Positions 52,805-62,268 of a DNA stretch of 64,000 bases are shown here, piece after piece. The notes beneath the pieces were generated by a model, which had not been told where the DNA came from, searched no databases, and saw only the letters and a program-made list of their open reading frames with translations. The position numbers and the translations under genes were made by a program. Every line of letters starts with the position of its first letter. Position 1 is the first letter of the stretch. Origin of the DNA: an uncultured Dysgonomonas sp. (lineage in GTDB: Bacteria; Bacteroidota; Bacteroidia; Bacteroidales; Dysgonomonadaceae); contig NZ_LT599032.1 in the NCBI RefSeq assembly GCF_900079725.1, positions 680,948 to 744,947 on the forward strand, read 5' to 3'.

Positions 52805-54703
52805 ATGGGAAAAATAATTGGAATTGACTTAGGTACCACAAACTCTTGTGTTGCCGTGTTGGAAGGTAACGAACCTATCGTTATCGCTAACAACGAAGGA
52901 AAAAGAACGACCCCTTCTGTTGTAGCATTTATTGAAGGAAACGAACGTAAAGTAGGAGACCCTGCTAAACGTCAGGCTATCACAAATCCTGAAAAAACAA
53001 TATACTCCATAAAAAGGTTTATGGGTGAAACCTGGGATCAGGTTCAGACAGAAGTTACACGTGTACCTTACAAAGTAGTAAAAGGGGACAACAACACTCC
53101 ACGTGTAGATATTGACGGACGTCTGTACACTCCACAGGAAATTTCGGCTATGATTCTTCAGAAAATGAAGAAAACAGCAGAAGACTACCTCGGACAGGAA
53201 GTAACGGATGCTGTTATCACTGTACCTGCATATTTTAGCGATTCGCAACGTCAGGCTACAAAAGAAGCCGGAGAAATTGCAGGACTTAAAGTACAACGTA
53301 TTGTTAATGAACCTACAGCCGCAGCCCTTGCTTACGGTCTGGATAAGGCTCATAAAGATATGAAAATCGCCGTATTCGACCTTGGTGGTGGTACATTCGA
53401 TATTTCTATACTGGAACTGGGTGACGGTGTATTTGAAGTGAAATCTACTAATGGTGATACACACCTTGGCGGTGATGACTTCGACCAGGTAATTATCAAC
53501 TGGCTGGCAGAAGAGTTTCAGAAAGAAGAAGGACTTGACCTTCGCAAAGACCCAATGGCTCTTCAACGTCTGAAAGAAGCTGCCGAAAAAGCAAAAATCG
53601 AGCTTTCGAGTACAACATCTACCGAGATCAACTTACCATATATAATGCCGGTAAATGGTATACCAAAACACTTGGTAAAAACATTGACACGTGCTAAATT
53701 CGAACAACTGGCCGATACCCTGATACGCAAATGTATCGATCCTTGCCGTCAGTCATTGACTGATGCCGGATATTCTGCATCTGATATTGATGAAGTTATC
53801 CTGGTGGGTGGTTCTACACGTATACCTGCTGTACAGGCCGAAGTTGAAAAATTCTTTGGTAAAACTCCTTCTAAAGGTGTAAATCCGGACGAAGTGGTTG
53901 CTGTAGGGGCTGCCATACAAGGTGGTGTATTGACAGGTGAAGTAAAAGACGTACTTTTATTAGACGTGACTCCGCTATCTCTTGGTATAGAAACTATGGG
54001 TGGTGTGATGACCAAACTGATTGAGTCGAACACAACAATACCGACCAAAAAGAGTGAAACATTCTCTACAGCAGCAGATAATCAACCGTCAGTACAGATT
54101 AATGTACTACAGGGCGAACGTCCGCTGGCCAGAGATAACAAACAAATCGGTGTATTCAACCTGGATGGGATTATGCCAGCCCGTCGTGGCGAGCCTCAGA
54201 TAGAAGTGACATTCGATATCGATGCCAATGGTATCCTGAGTGTATCGGCAAAAGATAAAGCTACAGGTAAGGAACAATCGATCCGTATCGAGGCTTCATC
54301 AGGACTAAGCGATGCTGAAATCCAGAAGATGAAAGATGAAGCTGCTGCCAATGCTGAATCTGATAAGAAAGAAAAGGAAAAGATAGACAAGTTGAATCAG
54401 GCAGACTCTATGATTTTCCAAACAGAAAAGCAATTGAACGAACTTGGAGATAAAATCCCGGCTGACAAGAAAGCCCCTATCGAAGGTGCCCTGAACAAGC
54501 TGAGAGATGCTCACAAAGCTCAGGATCTGGCGGGTATAGATACAGCAATGAACGAACTGAATACCTTGTTCCAGAATCTAAGTCAGGAAATGTATAATCA
54601 GGCTGGAGCAAATCCTGGCCAACAAGCCGGAGGAAATGCCGGGGAGCAGCCGAAAAACGGTGATAACGATGTTACTGATGTAGATTTTGAAGAAGTGAAA
54701 TAA
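52805..54703 (+). CDS. dnaK: Chaperone DnaK (Hsp70)
   Basis: A 632-residue ATP-dependent chaperone. The start [20 protein letters not shown], the phosphate loops [15 protein letters not shown] and [13 protein letters not shown], the linker [19 protein letters not shown] and the substrate-binding region are all present. The C-terminal tail ends in Gly/Ala/Gln-rich sequence then TDVDFEEVK, the EEVD-like end of bacterial DnaK. grpE and dnaJ are not adjacent. Confidence 0.98.
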   Translation: MGKIIGIDLGTTNSCVAVLEGNEPIVIANNEGKRTTPSVVAFIEGNERKVGDPAKRQAITNPEKTIYSIKRFMGETWDQVQTEVTRVPYKVVKGDNNTPRVDIDGRLYTPQEISAMILQKMKKTAEDYLGQEVTDAVITVPAYFSDSQRQATKEAGEIAGLKVQRIVNEPTAAALAYGLDKAHKDMKIAVFDLGGGTFDISILELGDGVFEVKSTNGDTHLGGDDFDQVIINWLAEEFQKEEGLDLRKDPMALQRLKEAAEKAKIELSSTTSTEINLPYIMPVNGIPKHLVKTLTRAKFEQLADTLIRKCIDPCRQSLTDAGYSASDIDEVILVGGSTRIPAVQAEVEKFFGKTPSKGVNPDEVVAVGAAIQGGVLTGEVKDVLLLDVTPLSLGIETMGGVMTKLIESNTTIPTKKSETFSTAADNQPSVQINVLQGERPLARDNKQIGVFNLDGIMPARRGEPQIEVTFDIDANGILSVSAKDKATGKEQSIRIEASSGLSDAEIQKMKDEAAANAESDKKEKEKIDKLNQADSMIFQTEKQLNELGDKIPADKKAPIEGALNKLRDAHKAQDLAGIDTAMNELNTLFQNLSQEMYNQAGANPGQQAGGNAGEQPKNGDNDVTDVDFEEVK

Positions 54704-54728
54704 GCATATACACACTTTTATATACTAC

Positions 54729-54765
54729 AAAAAAGCTGTCGGATTAAATTTCGGCAGCTTTTTTT
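54729..54765 (+). terminator. Intrinsic terminator of dnaK
   Basis: Stem AAAAAAGCTGTCG / CGGCAGCTTTTTT with one T-G pair; its T-run touches the 3' end of the opposite-strand gene. Confidence 0.8.
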
Positions 54766-55084
54766 ATTTATGTGATATCTTCTTTGCAGGCTTCATACCT
54801 TTTACAAGATGGACTATCGCCAACATAGGGCTAGAGAATATCATACGTGGACCGGAGTAGCGCATGACTTCCTGCATTCGCAGTTTCATATCGGGTCTAT
54901 AACAATGGATAGGGCATTGCTGGCATGTAGGTTTATCTTCACCAAAGGTACAGCGTTCCAGCCTGTCCATGGCGTATTCATTGAGCTGCAAGCAGTCGGC
55001 ACACAAGCTTTCTGATGTACCATGCCTGGCAGCACAGTATATCTTTATCATCTTTGTCACCGTCTTTTTTTCTGTATTATTCAT
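54764..55084 (-). CDS. Nitrous oxide-stimulated promoter family protein (YgbA-like)
   Basis: A 106-residue Cys-rich protein: IYCAARHG, LCADCLQL, ERCTFGEDKPTCQQCPIHCY, then RMQEVMRYSGPRMIFSSPMLAIVHL. The arrangement of cysteines and the PRM-x-x-x-x-P-M-L-A-x-x-H end match PF11756, whose members (E. coli YgbA) are induced by nitric oxide. The cysteines probably bind metal. It overlaps the upstream GNAT gene by 8 bp and is cotranscribed with it. Confidence 0.85.
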   Translation of the reverse strand: MNNTEKKTVTKMIKIYCAARHGTSESLCADCLQLNEYAMDRLERCTFGEDKPTCQQCPIHCYRPDMKLRMQEVMRYSGPRMIFSSPMLAIVHLVKGMKPAKKISHK

Positions 55085-55505
55085 TTTCTACAAAACCTCC
55101 GTCAATCATTCTTTCGGGATTTATAAAATAAGCCATACCCGTCTTCATTTTCTTGAAGTTCAGCTTTTTGTAAAATCCTTCTTTCCCCGGAGAGGCGTAT
55201 AATATAAAATTACAACCAGGAGTAACCGACATTAGCCGCGTCACTATCTCCTGTCCTATTCTATGTCCCTGATAAGCCGGGTCTACTGCAATATCATAAA
55301 GTGCAGACTGCCGTACCCCATCGGATATCATACGCCCAAATCCAATAAGCACAGTATCATTGAAAACAAAAATTACAGAATGGCTCGCCTCAAAAGAAAT
55401 CCGGTGCTTATCCACATCTACTGTAGACATGCCAACGATATCCAGTAAATGACGAACCCTTTCCCAGGATACACCCCGGCAATCAGTTTGGTATCTTAAA
55501 TTCAT
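55077..55505 (-). CDS. GNAT family N-acetyltransferase
   Basis: A 142-residue single-domain GNAT. The fold shows VFNDTVLIGFGRMISDG, ALYDIAVDPAYQGHRIGQEIVTRLM (acetyl-CoA loop Q-G-x-x-I-G) and the C-terminal FYKKLNFKKMKTGM. The acceptor is unknown. Its 3' end overlaps the YgbA-like gene by 8 bp, so translation is likely coupled. Confidence 0.88.
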   Translation of the reverse strand: MNLRYQTDCRGVSWERVRHLLDIVGMSTVDVDKHRISFEASHSVIFVFNDTVLIGFGRMISDGVRQSALYDIAVDPAYQGHRIGQEIVTRLMSVTPGCNFILYASPGKEGFYKKLNFKKMKTGMAYFINPERMIDGGFVENE

Positions 55506-55520
55506 ATATGCAATAGCTAA

Positions 55521-56234
55521 TTATTCAAAATTGAAGATAAGTGAAATCATACGTGATTTTCCGGAAGATATTGCGTCCCTGTATTTGAGCATCTCTCTGT
55601 CTGTTATATCAGACTTGTCTTTGTTTATCAAATCGGCCAAACCGAATGAGAATCGTAATTCCGGGCACAGTTTAAACAGTGGTAAATAGATGTTACATCC
55701 CACACCAAACTCTAAGCCGTAATCCATCTTTTTAAAACGTACTGCCTGATCATTTTTAGAGCCAATATCCAAAGCTGCATAAGCACCGCCCAATACATAA
55801 GGGCGATAATTTCCCATACGCGGCGCACTGAATTTCAGGTGTAAAGGCACAGTGAGATAACTCGCCTTCAATGATGTGGTATATTCTTCGCCGGAAGACT
55901 GTTCTCTGAATACGAAGCGTCTTTCGCCCAAATGCATGCTGGGGGATAAACGGAGGTTGAAATATTCATTCAGATACCTGTCTCCTATCATACCTACACT
56001 AAATCCGACAGAGTAAGAGGGTATTTCGGCAAACCATGCTTCACCGTTTTCACCCACATAGCCTGTATGCGAAAATATCAGATCGGGAGCATTGATACCT
56101 ATCGAAAAGCCCAGATGGTACATCTTCTGATCTGCAAACGGCTGATTTAAAGCCTTACGTGTCTGAGCCTGAACAGCGTCTACAAAAGTAAAACACAAGG
56201 CTACTAAAATAAATATATATGTTTTCGTTTTCAA
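55521..56234 (-). CDS. porT: PorT-like outer-membrane beta-barrel protein
   Basis: A 237-residue exported protein (signal to VDAVQAQ). The barrel pattern includes MYHLGFSIGINAPDLIFSH, YSVGFSVGMIGDRYLNEYFNLRLSPSM, YRPYVLGGAYAALDIGSKN and MDYGLEFGVGCNIYLPLFKLCPELRFSFGLADL, with a C-terminal ISLIFNFE. This agrees with PorT, a component related to the type IX secretion or gliding apparatus of Bacteroidota. Other members of the OMP_b-brl_2 family are possible. It precedes the GNAT gene by 15 bp on the same strand. Confidence 0.7.
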   Translation of the reverse strand: MKTKTYIFILVALCFTFVDAVQAQTRKALNQPFADQKMYHLGFSIGINAPDLIFSHTGYVGENGEAWFAEIPSYSVGFSVGMIGDRYLNEYFNLRLSPSMHLGERRFVFREQSSGEEYTTSLKASYLTVPLHLKFSAPRMGNYRPYVLGGAYAALDIGSKNDQAVRFKKMDYGLEFGVGCNIYLPLFKLCPELRFSFGLADLINKDKSDITDREMLKYRDAISSGKSRMISLIFNFE

Positions 56235-56455
56235 TACAGAATCCTTTTTTTATAAAACGTAGATCTACAGCCGTTATTATACTAAAAAACAGTATTAATC
56301 ATTACTTAGAAAGAGTCAAAATAAGCAAGTCGTCAAATGGCCTTACGAACAAATAACACAAATATAATAAACTATAATACAATTAATTAACAAACAACCC
56401 AAAACAAGAGATAGATAAAAATGATGAATTATTTATAATATCTAACATTATCTAT

Positions 56456-56486
56456 TTTGGCTGACAAAAAAAACTCTTTATATTTG
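56456..56486 (+). promoter_or_regulatory. -33/-7 promoter of the ferredoxin gene
   Basis: TTTG at 56456-56459 and TATATTTG at 56479-56486 with ~19-bp spacing, one of the best promoter matches in the window. Confidence 0.65.
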
Positions 56487-56525
56487 TTACATCAAAGTTA
56501 GTAATAATATTAAAAATCGAAAATC

Positions 56526-56693
56526 ATGGCTTACGTAATTAACGAAGATTGTATTGCTTGCGGTACTTGTATTGATGAGTGTCCGGTAAACGCAATTTCA
56601 GAAGGCGACATCTATAAGATCGATCCAGATACTTGCACAGACTGTGGAACTTGTGCTGATGCATGTCCAACTGAAGCAATTCACCCTGCATAA
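56526..56693 (+). CDS. 2[4Fe-4S] ferredoxin
   Basis: A 55-residue clostridial-type ferredoxin, read directly from the sequence (ATG 56526, TAA 56691). It has two cluster motifs: CIACGTCIDECP and CTDCGTCADACP, each CxxCxxCxxxCP. It begins MAYVINED and ends TEAIHPA. It carries electrons for low-potential reactions such as pyruvate:ferredoxin oxidoreductase. It has its own promoter and terminator. Confidence 0.95.
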   Translation: MAYVINEDCIACGTCIDECPVNAISEGDIYKIDPDTCTDCGTCADACPTEAIHPA

Positions 56694-56715
56694 TTTTATC
56701 AGGAGTATAAAATAC

Positions 56716-56744
56716 AAAGGAAGCTAAAATTAGCTTCCTTTTTT
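56716..56744 (+). terminator. Intrinsic terminator of the ferredoxin gene
   Basis: Stem AAAGGAAGCTA / TAGCTTCCTTT with AAAT loop and T-run. Confidence 0.85.
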
Positions 56745-56795
56745 GTTTTCCAAATGTTCTTTGAGATTAACCGGACAGATCCGGCAATACTAAAT

Positions 56796-56836
56796 AAAAA
56801 GAAATGGGATACTTTAATAGTATCCCATTTCTTTTT
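56796..56836. terminator. Bidirectional terminator between ferredoxin and cydB
   Basis: Perfect 18-bp stem starting AAAAAGAAATGGGATACT, with a 5-nt loop TTAAT; A-run and T-run flank it, so it can act in both directions. It ends the cydAB transcript on the minus strand. Confidence 0.85.
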
Positions 56837-56851
56837 ATTTAGTGCTACAGA

Positions 56852-57997
56852 TTAATACACATGTCCGTCGTCTTTCAAATCTTTCACATCGAAGCGTTTC
56901 TTTTCCAAAGAGTTCCATGCATAGATAATGTATGCGAGAACAAACGGAACAAGGATGGAAACAACGCTCATCACTGTTAAAGTGAATTCACTTGATGAAG
57001 AATTCTCCAATGTCAGCGAACTCTGAAGATCGCTTGCAGAAGGATAATAAGCAGTATTATTAAATCCGGTAATAAGAAGCAATGTACATACAGTCAGCAC
57101 TGTGCCTACTCCTGTAAACCAAATGCCACAATTATAACCTTTCGTCAATAATGTTTTGCCGATACCAAACAGTACAAGAAGAACTCCTACAACAAATACA
57201 ATACCTACAACAGGCATCTCTATCAAGTTATTAAGGTATTTGTGCGGCTCCATAAATACTTCTTTTGTATCAGGATTTACAGCAAATCCGTCAGCAATAA
57301 ATGCCCAGATAACAAAAGCTAAGAAAAATATTACAAATGGAACACAGTTATATAATAAGAACTTGCGTGAACGGTCTACCAACTTTTCGTCCTGAAGACG
57401 ATTGATAAAGAACAAACAAGCCTGTGTACGTGCGAGGAAGAACACTGTCAGTCCTAACAGCCAGTTGCGAGGATTGGCCAAAGCTTCCAAGCCATGCCAT
57501 TCACTTCCCCACCGGCTGATAACAGGGTTTATCACATCGGTCATATTCTCTTTATTCACAGTAAAATCCGAACCGGTGAAGAAAGTAGCCAAAGCTGCAC
57601 CTACGAGGAACGTACCAAGTAGACCATTAGTAAATAAAAACCAACGATATGTGTTACGCCCGAATAAATTGCCCGGTTTGGACTGGAACTCGTATGACAC
57701 GGCCTGCAATACAAAGCAGAACAGGATTGCCATCCATACCCAATATGCCCCACCGAAACTGGTAGAATAGAATAATGGAAAAGATGCAAACAAAGCCCCT
57801 CCAAAAGTAACAAGAGTAGTAAATGTATATTCCCACTTGCGCCCTAAAGCATTAACAAGTATCATGCGCTCTTTTTCGTCTTTAGCCAAAGAGAAGAGCA
57901 TCGATTGCCCGCCCTGAACAAATAGAAGGAATGCGAAAAGACCTCCGATCAGGCATATGAGGAACCACCAATAATGTTGTAAAAATGAATAATCCAT
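56852..57997 (-). CDS. cydB: Cytochrome bd ubiquinol oxidase subunit II
   Basis: A 381-residue inner-membrane subunit of the bd-type quinol oxidase with eight to nine spans. Family landmarks are the WWFLICLIGGLFAFLLFVQGGQSMLF start, RTQACLFFINRL and a C-terminal YIIYAWNSLEKKRFDV. It supports subunit I and helps reduce oxygen at low concentration. It follows cydA by 70 bp on the same strand. Confidence 0.93.
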   Translation of the reverse strand: MDYSFLQHYWWFLICLIGGLFAFLLFVQGGQSMLFSLAKDEKERMILVNALGRKWEYTFTTLVTFGGALFASFPLFYSTSFGGAYWVWMAILFCFVLQAVSYEFQSKPGNLFGRNTYRWFLFTNGLLGTFLVGAALATFFTGSDFTVNKENMTDVINPVISRWGSEWHGLEALANPRNWLLGLTVFFLARTQACLFFINRLQDEKLVDRSRKFLLYNCVPFVIFFLAFVIWAFIADGFAVNPDTKEVFMEPHKYLNNLIEMPVVGIVFVVGVLLVLFGIGKTLLTKGYNCGIWFTGVGTVLTVCTLLLITGFNNTAYYPSASDLQSSLTLENSSSSEFTLTVMSVVSILVPFVLAYIIYAWNSLEKKRFDVKDLKDDGHVY

Positions 57998-58067
57998 ATT
58001 TATATCTTTTAGAGATTTCTTGAGGTTAATCGTGAAATCTTGAAATTATTAAATCTTAAAATCTTAA

Positions 58068-59621
58068 TTAGTGAGAGTCCTCCGGACCTTTTTTAATCTG
58101 ATTGAACATAATACGAATCTCTGCAATAAGCAAAGCTGTAAACAGAGCCAGAAACAAGAAGAAGGATATCATTACCGATTTAACGGAAATAGCAGAAACA
58201 GCTGCCTGCAATGGTAATACATCCTGTATAGTCCAAGGCTGACGTCCTATTTCGGCGACCATCCAGCCGGCCTGACCTGCAATGTAGGCCAAAGGGATAG
58301 TCCACAGACATGCCCATAGAAGCCATTTCCTGTTTTCAATATCTTTATTCCTATACACAAAGAATGATAGTACAACGAACAATAATACAAACCAGCCACC
58401 AAGATAAACCATGATATGGAATGGCCAATATACTAATGGTATATTCGGTATCAGCTGATCCGGAGTTTCCAGATATCCGTATCCGAAATATGAATAATTA
58501 GCCTTCAATGTTTCTTTATATTCATTGGCTGCAGCTTCATTTCCTTCCTTTTTAGCCTTTTTATAATCGGCTAATGCCTGAATAGCGGCTTTTCCTTTTA
58601 TTTGCTTTTCTGTAAACGAAAGTGCTGTAGAACCGTCTGGTTCTTTATATCCACCTTCAATTATATCTTTTATCCCGGGAACATATGCGTCTAATTCGCC
58701 AAAGCTAAGCCATGACAAGCCTTTCGGTATGCTTATGTTTATTAAATACGGATCTACCCCGTCATTATATGACTCTTTTGCCGGATTAGGTATAGCAAAG
58801 GCAATAAGCCCCACTCCTTCTCCACCTTCATACAGGCCTTCCATTACGGCCAGTTTCATAGGTTGCTTATCTGCTACCTGCTGAGCCGAACCATGTCCTG
58901 TCCATGCAATAAGAAGTGACGACACCAATCCAAATCCTGCTGCAACTCTCATACTCTGTTTCGCAAATTCTGTATCTCTCTTTTTCAGCAAATACCACGC
59001 AGCTATTCCGGCTACGAATACGGCACCCAGTATCCAGCCCGAAAGAACCGTGTGGAAGAATTTGTTGATAGCTACAGGAGATAGAGCTATATCCCAAAAA
59101 CTGATCATCTCGTTACGGGTAGTATCCGGATTGAACTCCATACCTACAGGATATTGCATCCATGCATTTGCTATAAGTATCCATAAGGCAGAAAGTGTTG
59201 CCCCTGTAACAGTTAACCATGTCGCTGTCAGGTGAGCTTTTTTACCAACCCGCTTCCATCCGAAGAACATAATAGAAATAAAGGTGGCCTCGAGGAAAAA
59301 TGCCAAGGTGGCCTCAATGGCCAATGGCGCACCAAAAATATCGCCAACAAACCAGCTGTAGTTAGACCAGTTGGTACCAAACTGAAACTCCATGATAATA
59401 CCTGTAGCAACCCCTATAGCGAAGTTGATACCAAAAATTACCATCCAGAATTTTGCGGTTTTTTTCCACTGCTCGTTACCTGTACGCACATACATTGTCT
59501 CCATGATTGCCATTATCACTCCTAACCCGAGGGTAAGAGGAACAAACAACCAGTGATACATTGCAGTCATAGCAAACTGGGCTCTAGACCAGTCTATTAA
59601 CGATGTACTTAGTAGTTCCAT
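58068..59621 (-). CDS. cydA: Cytochrome bd ubiquinol oxidase subunit I
   Basis: A 517-residue catalytic subunit holding hemes b558, b595 and d. Visible elements: SRAQFAMTAMYHWLFVPLTLGLG with the first heme-ligand His, FFHTVLSGWILGAVFVAGIAAWYLLKK with another, a periplasmic Q-loop between residues ~255 and ~385, and the C-terminal GWMVAEIGRQPWTIQDVLP motif. It terminates respiration on oxygen, suiting a microaerotolerant anaerobe. cydB follows. No DUF4492-type small gene is visible upstream. Confidence 0.95.
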   Translation of the reverse strand: MELLSTSLIDWSRAQFAMTAMYHWLFVPLTLGLGVIMAIMETMYVRTGNEQWKKTAKFWMVIFGINFAIGVATGIIMEFQFGTNWSNYSWFVGDIFGAPLAIEATLAFFLEATFISIMFFGWKRVGKKAHLTATWLTVTGATLSALWILIANAWMQYPVGMEFNPDTTRNEMISFWDIALSPVAINKFFHTVLSGWILGAVFVAGIAAWYLLKKRDTEFAKQSMRVAAGFGLVSSLLIAWTGHGSAQQVADKQPMKLAVMEGLYEGGEGVGLIAFAIPNPAKESYNDGVDPYLINISIPKGLSWLSFGELDAYVPGIKDIIEGGYKEPDGSTALSFTEKQIKGKAAIQALADYKKAKKEGNEAAANEYKETLKANYSYFGYGYLETPDQLIPNIPLVYWPFHIMVYLGGWFVLLFVVLSFFVYRNKDIENRKWLLWACLWTIPLAYIAGQAGWMVAEIGRQPWTIQDVLPLQAAVSAISVKSVMISFFLFLALFTALLIAEIRIMFNQIKKGPEDSH

Positions 59622-59752
59622 AAATATTAGTTTTATATTAGTAAATATATGAGGATTTCTATTATTTATTAGTAGAAGTGAAAAACGAAAAGTGAAAAAT
59701 ACTTTTCAGGTTTCATCTATTACTCTCCGTTTTTCACTTTGCATTACCGATA

Positions 59753-60853
59753 TCAATATTCTTTATATTCAAGGCCGAATGTATGAGCTACGGCTTTGTA
59801 AACAATATCACCTTTGAGAATGTTCAGTCCTTTCCGTAAATCTTTATGTTGACGGCAAGCTTCTTCCCAGCCTAAGTTGGCAATACTAAGGGCGTACGGG
59901 AATGTCGCATTTGTCAGAGCCAAAGTAGAAGTCATAGGCACGGCTCCCGGTATATTTGCAACGCAGTAATGTACTACATCATCAATAACAAATACGGGGT
60001 CGAGATGTGTAGTTGGTTTTGAAGTTTCGAAACATCCACCCTGATCTATTGCCACATCGACCAATACTGTTCCTGCCTGCATCGTTTTCAGCAAATCCTT
60101 CGATATTACCTGCGGAGCTTTATCTCCGGCAATCAGGACTGCTCCGACAATCAGATCGGCATCTTTACACAACTCCTTGATTGTATGCGCATCCGAGTAG
60201 CGGGTAGTTACATTTGCGGGCATAATATCGCTCAGGTAGCGCAAGCGAGGCAAACTCTTATCCAGAATGGTTACTCTGGCTCCGATTCCAGCTGCTATCT
60301 TAGCTGACTGCGCACCTACAATACCACCCCCGATTACAATTACATGTGCCGGTTTTACTCCCGGTACTCCTCCTAAGAGAACTCCTTTTCCCAAATGCGG
60401 CTTTTCGAGAAAACGTGCTCCCTCCTGAATAGCCATACGACCGGCAACCTCGCTCATAGGTACAAGCAGAGGCAGAGAACGGTCTGGTAATTCAACTGTT
60501 TCATAAGCTATACAGATTGCCTTACTTTTTATCATTGCCTTAGTAAGTTCAAGGCTGGATGCAAAATGGAAATAAGTAAATACAATCTGATTTTCCCTTA
60601 CCAAGTCATATTCCTCTTTTATCGGCTCTTTTACTTTCACAATCATATCTGCGATAGCATAAACCTCTTCGATGCTGGAAAGAATGGTAGCTCCGGCCTC
60701 CGTATAGTCCAAATCGGTAAAACCGCTACTTACGCCGGCTCCGTTTTGTACAAACACTTCATGTCCCTCAATAACAAACTCATACACACCTGCCGGTGTA
60801 ACTGCTACCCGATTTTCAAAAGCTTTCAGCTCTTTAGGAATTCCGATTTTCAT
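59753..60853 (-). CDS. ald: Alanine dehydrogenase
   Basis: A 366-residue NAD-dependent enzyme converting L-alanine to pyruvate and ammonium. N-terminal MKIGIPKELKAFENRVAVTPAGV is the family signature. Other motifs are YFHFASSLELTKAMI, the Rossmann loop VIVIGGGIVGAQSAKIAAGIGARVTILDKS and DVAIDQGGCFETSKPTTHLDPVF. The length fits. It would feed pyruvate from amino acids in an organism with several peptide-using genes here. Confidence 0.95.
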   Translation of the reverse strand: MKIGIPKELKAFENRVAVTPAGVYEFVIEGHEVFVQNGAGVSSGFTDLDYTEAGATILSSIEEVYAIADMIVKVKEPIKEEYDLVRENQIVFTYFHFASSLELTKAMIKSKAICIAYETVELPDRSLPLLVPMSEVAGRMAIQEGARFLEKPHLGKGVLLGGVPGVKPAHVIVIGGGIVGAQSAKIAAGIGARVTILDKSLPRLRYLSDIMPANVTTRYSDAHTIKELCKDADLIVGAVLIAGDKAPQVISKDLLKTMQAGTVLVDVAIDQGGCFETSKPTTHLDPVFVIDDVVHYCVANIPGAVPMTSTLALTNATFPYALSIANLGWEEACRQHKDLRKGLNILKGDIVYKAVAHTFGLEYKEY

Positions 60854-60887
60854 AAGAATCTTTTATTTATTAGTTAAAAATATAACT

Positions 60888-61202
60888 TTATGCTTCTCCT
60901 ATTGGTCCTGTTATCGGCGGAAGAAATCCGGCCGAATTATCGGCAGATACGGGTCCGTTTTGGGCTTCGAACCTGTTGATATTTTCATTTAACGCATATA
61001 GCAAACGCTTGGCATGCTCGGGTGTTAATATTATACGTGATTTTACTTTTGCCTTTGGTAGTCCGGGCAGAATACGAACAAAGTCAATAACAAATTCGGA
61101 TGAAGAATGGGCTATAATAGCCAGATTTGAATATGTACCCTGAGCTACATCTTCCGGCAACTCTATCTGTATTTGATTGTCCTGTTCATTTCTATTTTCC
61201 AT
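60888..61202 (-). CDS. DUF3467 protein
   Basis: A 104-residue small protein with the DUF3467 pattern: QIELPEDVAQGTYSNLAIIAHSSSEFVIDFVRILPG, then KAKVKSRIILTPEHAKRLLYALNENINRFE. In many Bacteroidota it is encoded next to rpoC; here it sits alone between alanine dehydrogenase and a DUF454 protein. Its function is unknown. Confidence 0.88.
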   Translation of the reverse strand: MENRNEQDNQIQIELPEDVAQGTYSNLAIIAHSSSEFVIDFVRILPGLPKAKVKSRIILTPEHAKRLLYALNENINRFEAQNGPVSADNSAGFLPPITGPIGEA

Positions 61203-61452
61203 AACTTATCTATTATATAAATTCTATTTGACTTACGTCGATTTGCAATCCAAGATTTGGCTCCGGCAATTGTTAATTCATTTCAGAATTTTGTATATCA
61301 ACACAATACAGATATCTTTTATAAAATCATCTATTGTAAACTATATAAAATCTCCTTTCCGACAGCCCTTCTTACAAAGGAACAGAAATATCGCATAAAA
61401 TCAAAGGAAAGCGTATATATTTTATAACACAAATATACATATTTTAAAGCTC

Positions 61453-61884
61453 TCAGGATACCTTAAGGTCATCCTCTCCACCTACGTTATTATCAGGTAA
61501 ATCTATCGGCATCAACAACGCTTTCTTTCTTTTCTTTTTACTCAGAACTATTATCTGGGAAATAGTGCCAATCAGGCCTAAGCCCAGCATTACAAAGCGC
61601 ATGGTACCATTGCCAAATACGACAAATGCCGTGAAGAAGATCATACACCACATAATCCCAATAGAAATAGTTAATCCTTTCCAGCTAAACCCGTCGTTGA
61701 CACGGCGAATATATTTACCTGTCAACTTATGGTCCATTAGTTTCTGATGCAGGCGCGGTGAACTTTTGGCAAATAAGACACCCGTTAGAAGAATAAAAGG
61801 AGTCGTAGGCAGACCCGGTGTAACTATACCCAACAAACCAAGACCTAGAGATATAAACCCTAATATTATATATACATATCTCAT
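61453..61884 (-). CDS. YbaN-like DUF454 membrane protein
   Basis: A 143-residue protein with three to four membrane spans. It begins YVYIILGFISLGLGLLGIVTPGLPTTPFILLTGVLFAKSSPR, the DUF454 signature (LPTTPF-x-L), followed by LHQKLMDHKLTGKYIRRVND, then two spans and a charged tail. The function is unknown. Confidence 0.85.
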   Translation of the reverse strand: MRYVYIILGFISLGLGLLGIVTPGLPTTPFILLTGVLFAKSSPRLHQKLMDHKLTGKYIRRVNDGFSWKGLTISIGIMWCMIFFTAFVVFGNGTMRFVMLGLGLIGTISQIIVLSKKKRKKALLMPIDLPDNNVGGEDDLKVS

Positions 61885-62268
61885 TTATTGTGCGTGCTTA
61901 TTTTTTTGAAATCGTTTCCACAACAAAGGAATAAAAAAAGAATGACATTTAATAATTCTATGATAAGTTTAATCTGTTAAATGTTCTCTATATAGTAACA
62001 CTTAATATGGTTCACATTTTAGATTAATGCAATTTTGACCATATAAGATCAAATCTTTTTTATTTATCTATATATCACCTGAGAGAAAGTGCTCTTTGAA
62101 ATAGTATAGTAGAAGTTTATTTTGCAATTAAATATCAAAATTGTAAAAACTGAAAATGTGAGAAAGTTGCTACTTCTTAACTCCTGATTTACATTCCCGA
62201 ATTTCTATAAATATAAAAGCATGGAAAATATTCCATGCTTTTATATTTATTATAATAATTATTATTTA
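61885..62268. other. Intergenic region between DUF454 and histidine kinase genes
   Basis: About 384 bp, AT-rich. It contains the kinase terminator (62213-62244) and a weak inverted repeat ATATGGT (near 62002) / ACCATAT (near 62038). No coding frame or promoter box on the minus strand could be supported. Confidence 0.5.
62213..62244 (-). terminator. Intrinsic terminator of the histidine kinase gene
   Basis: A 14-bp stem ATAAAAGCATGGAA / TTCCATGCTTTTAT with AATA loop; near palindromic, so usable in both directions. Confidence 0.75.

Noticed and set aside
52829-53566. 245-codon minus-strand open frame opposite dnaK
   Set aside because: It is a shadow of a strongly conserved gene, with Cys/Phe-rich antisense composition.
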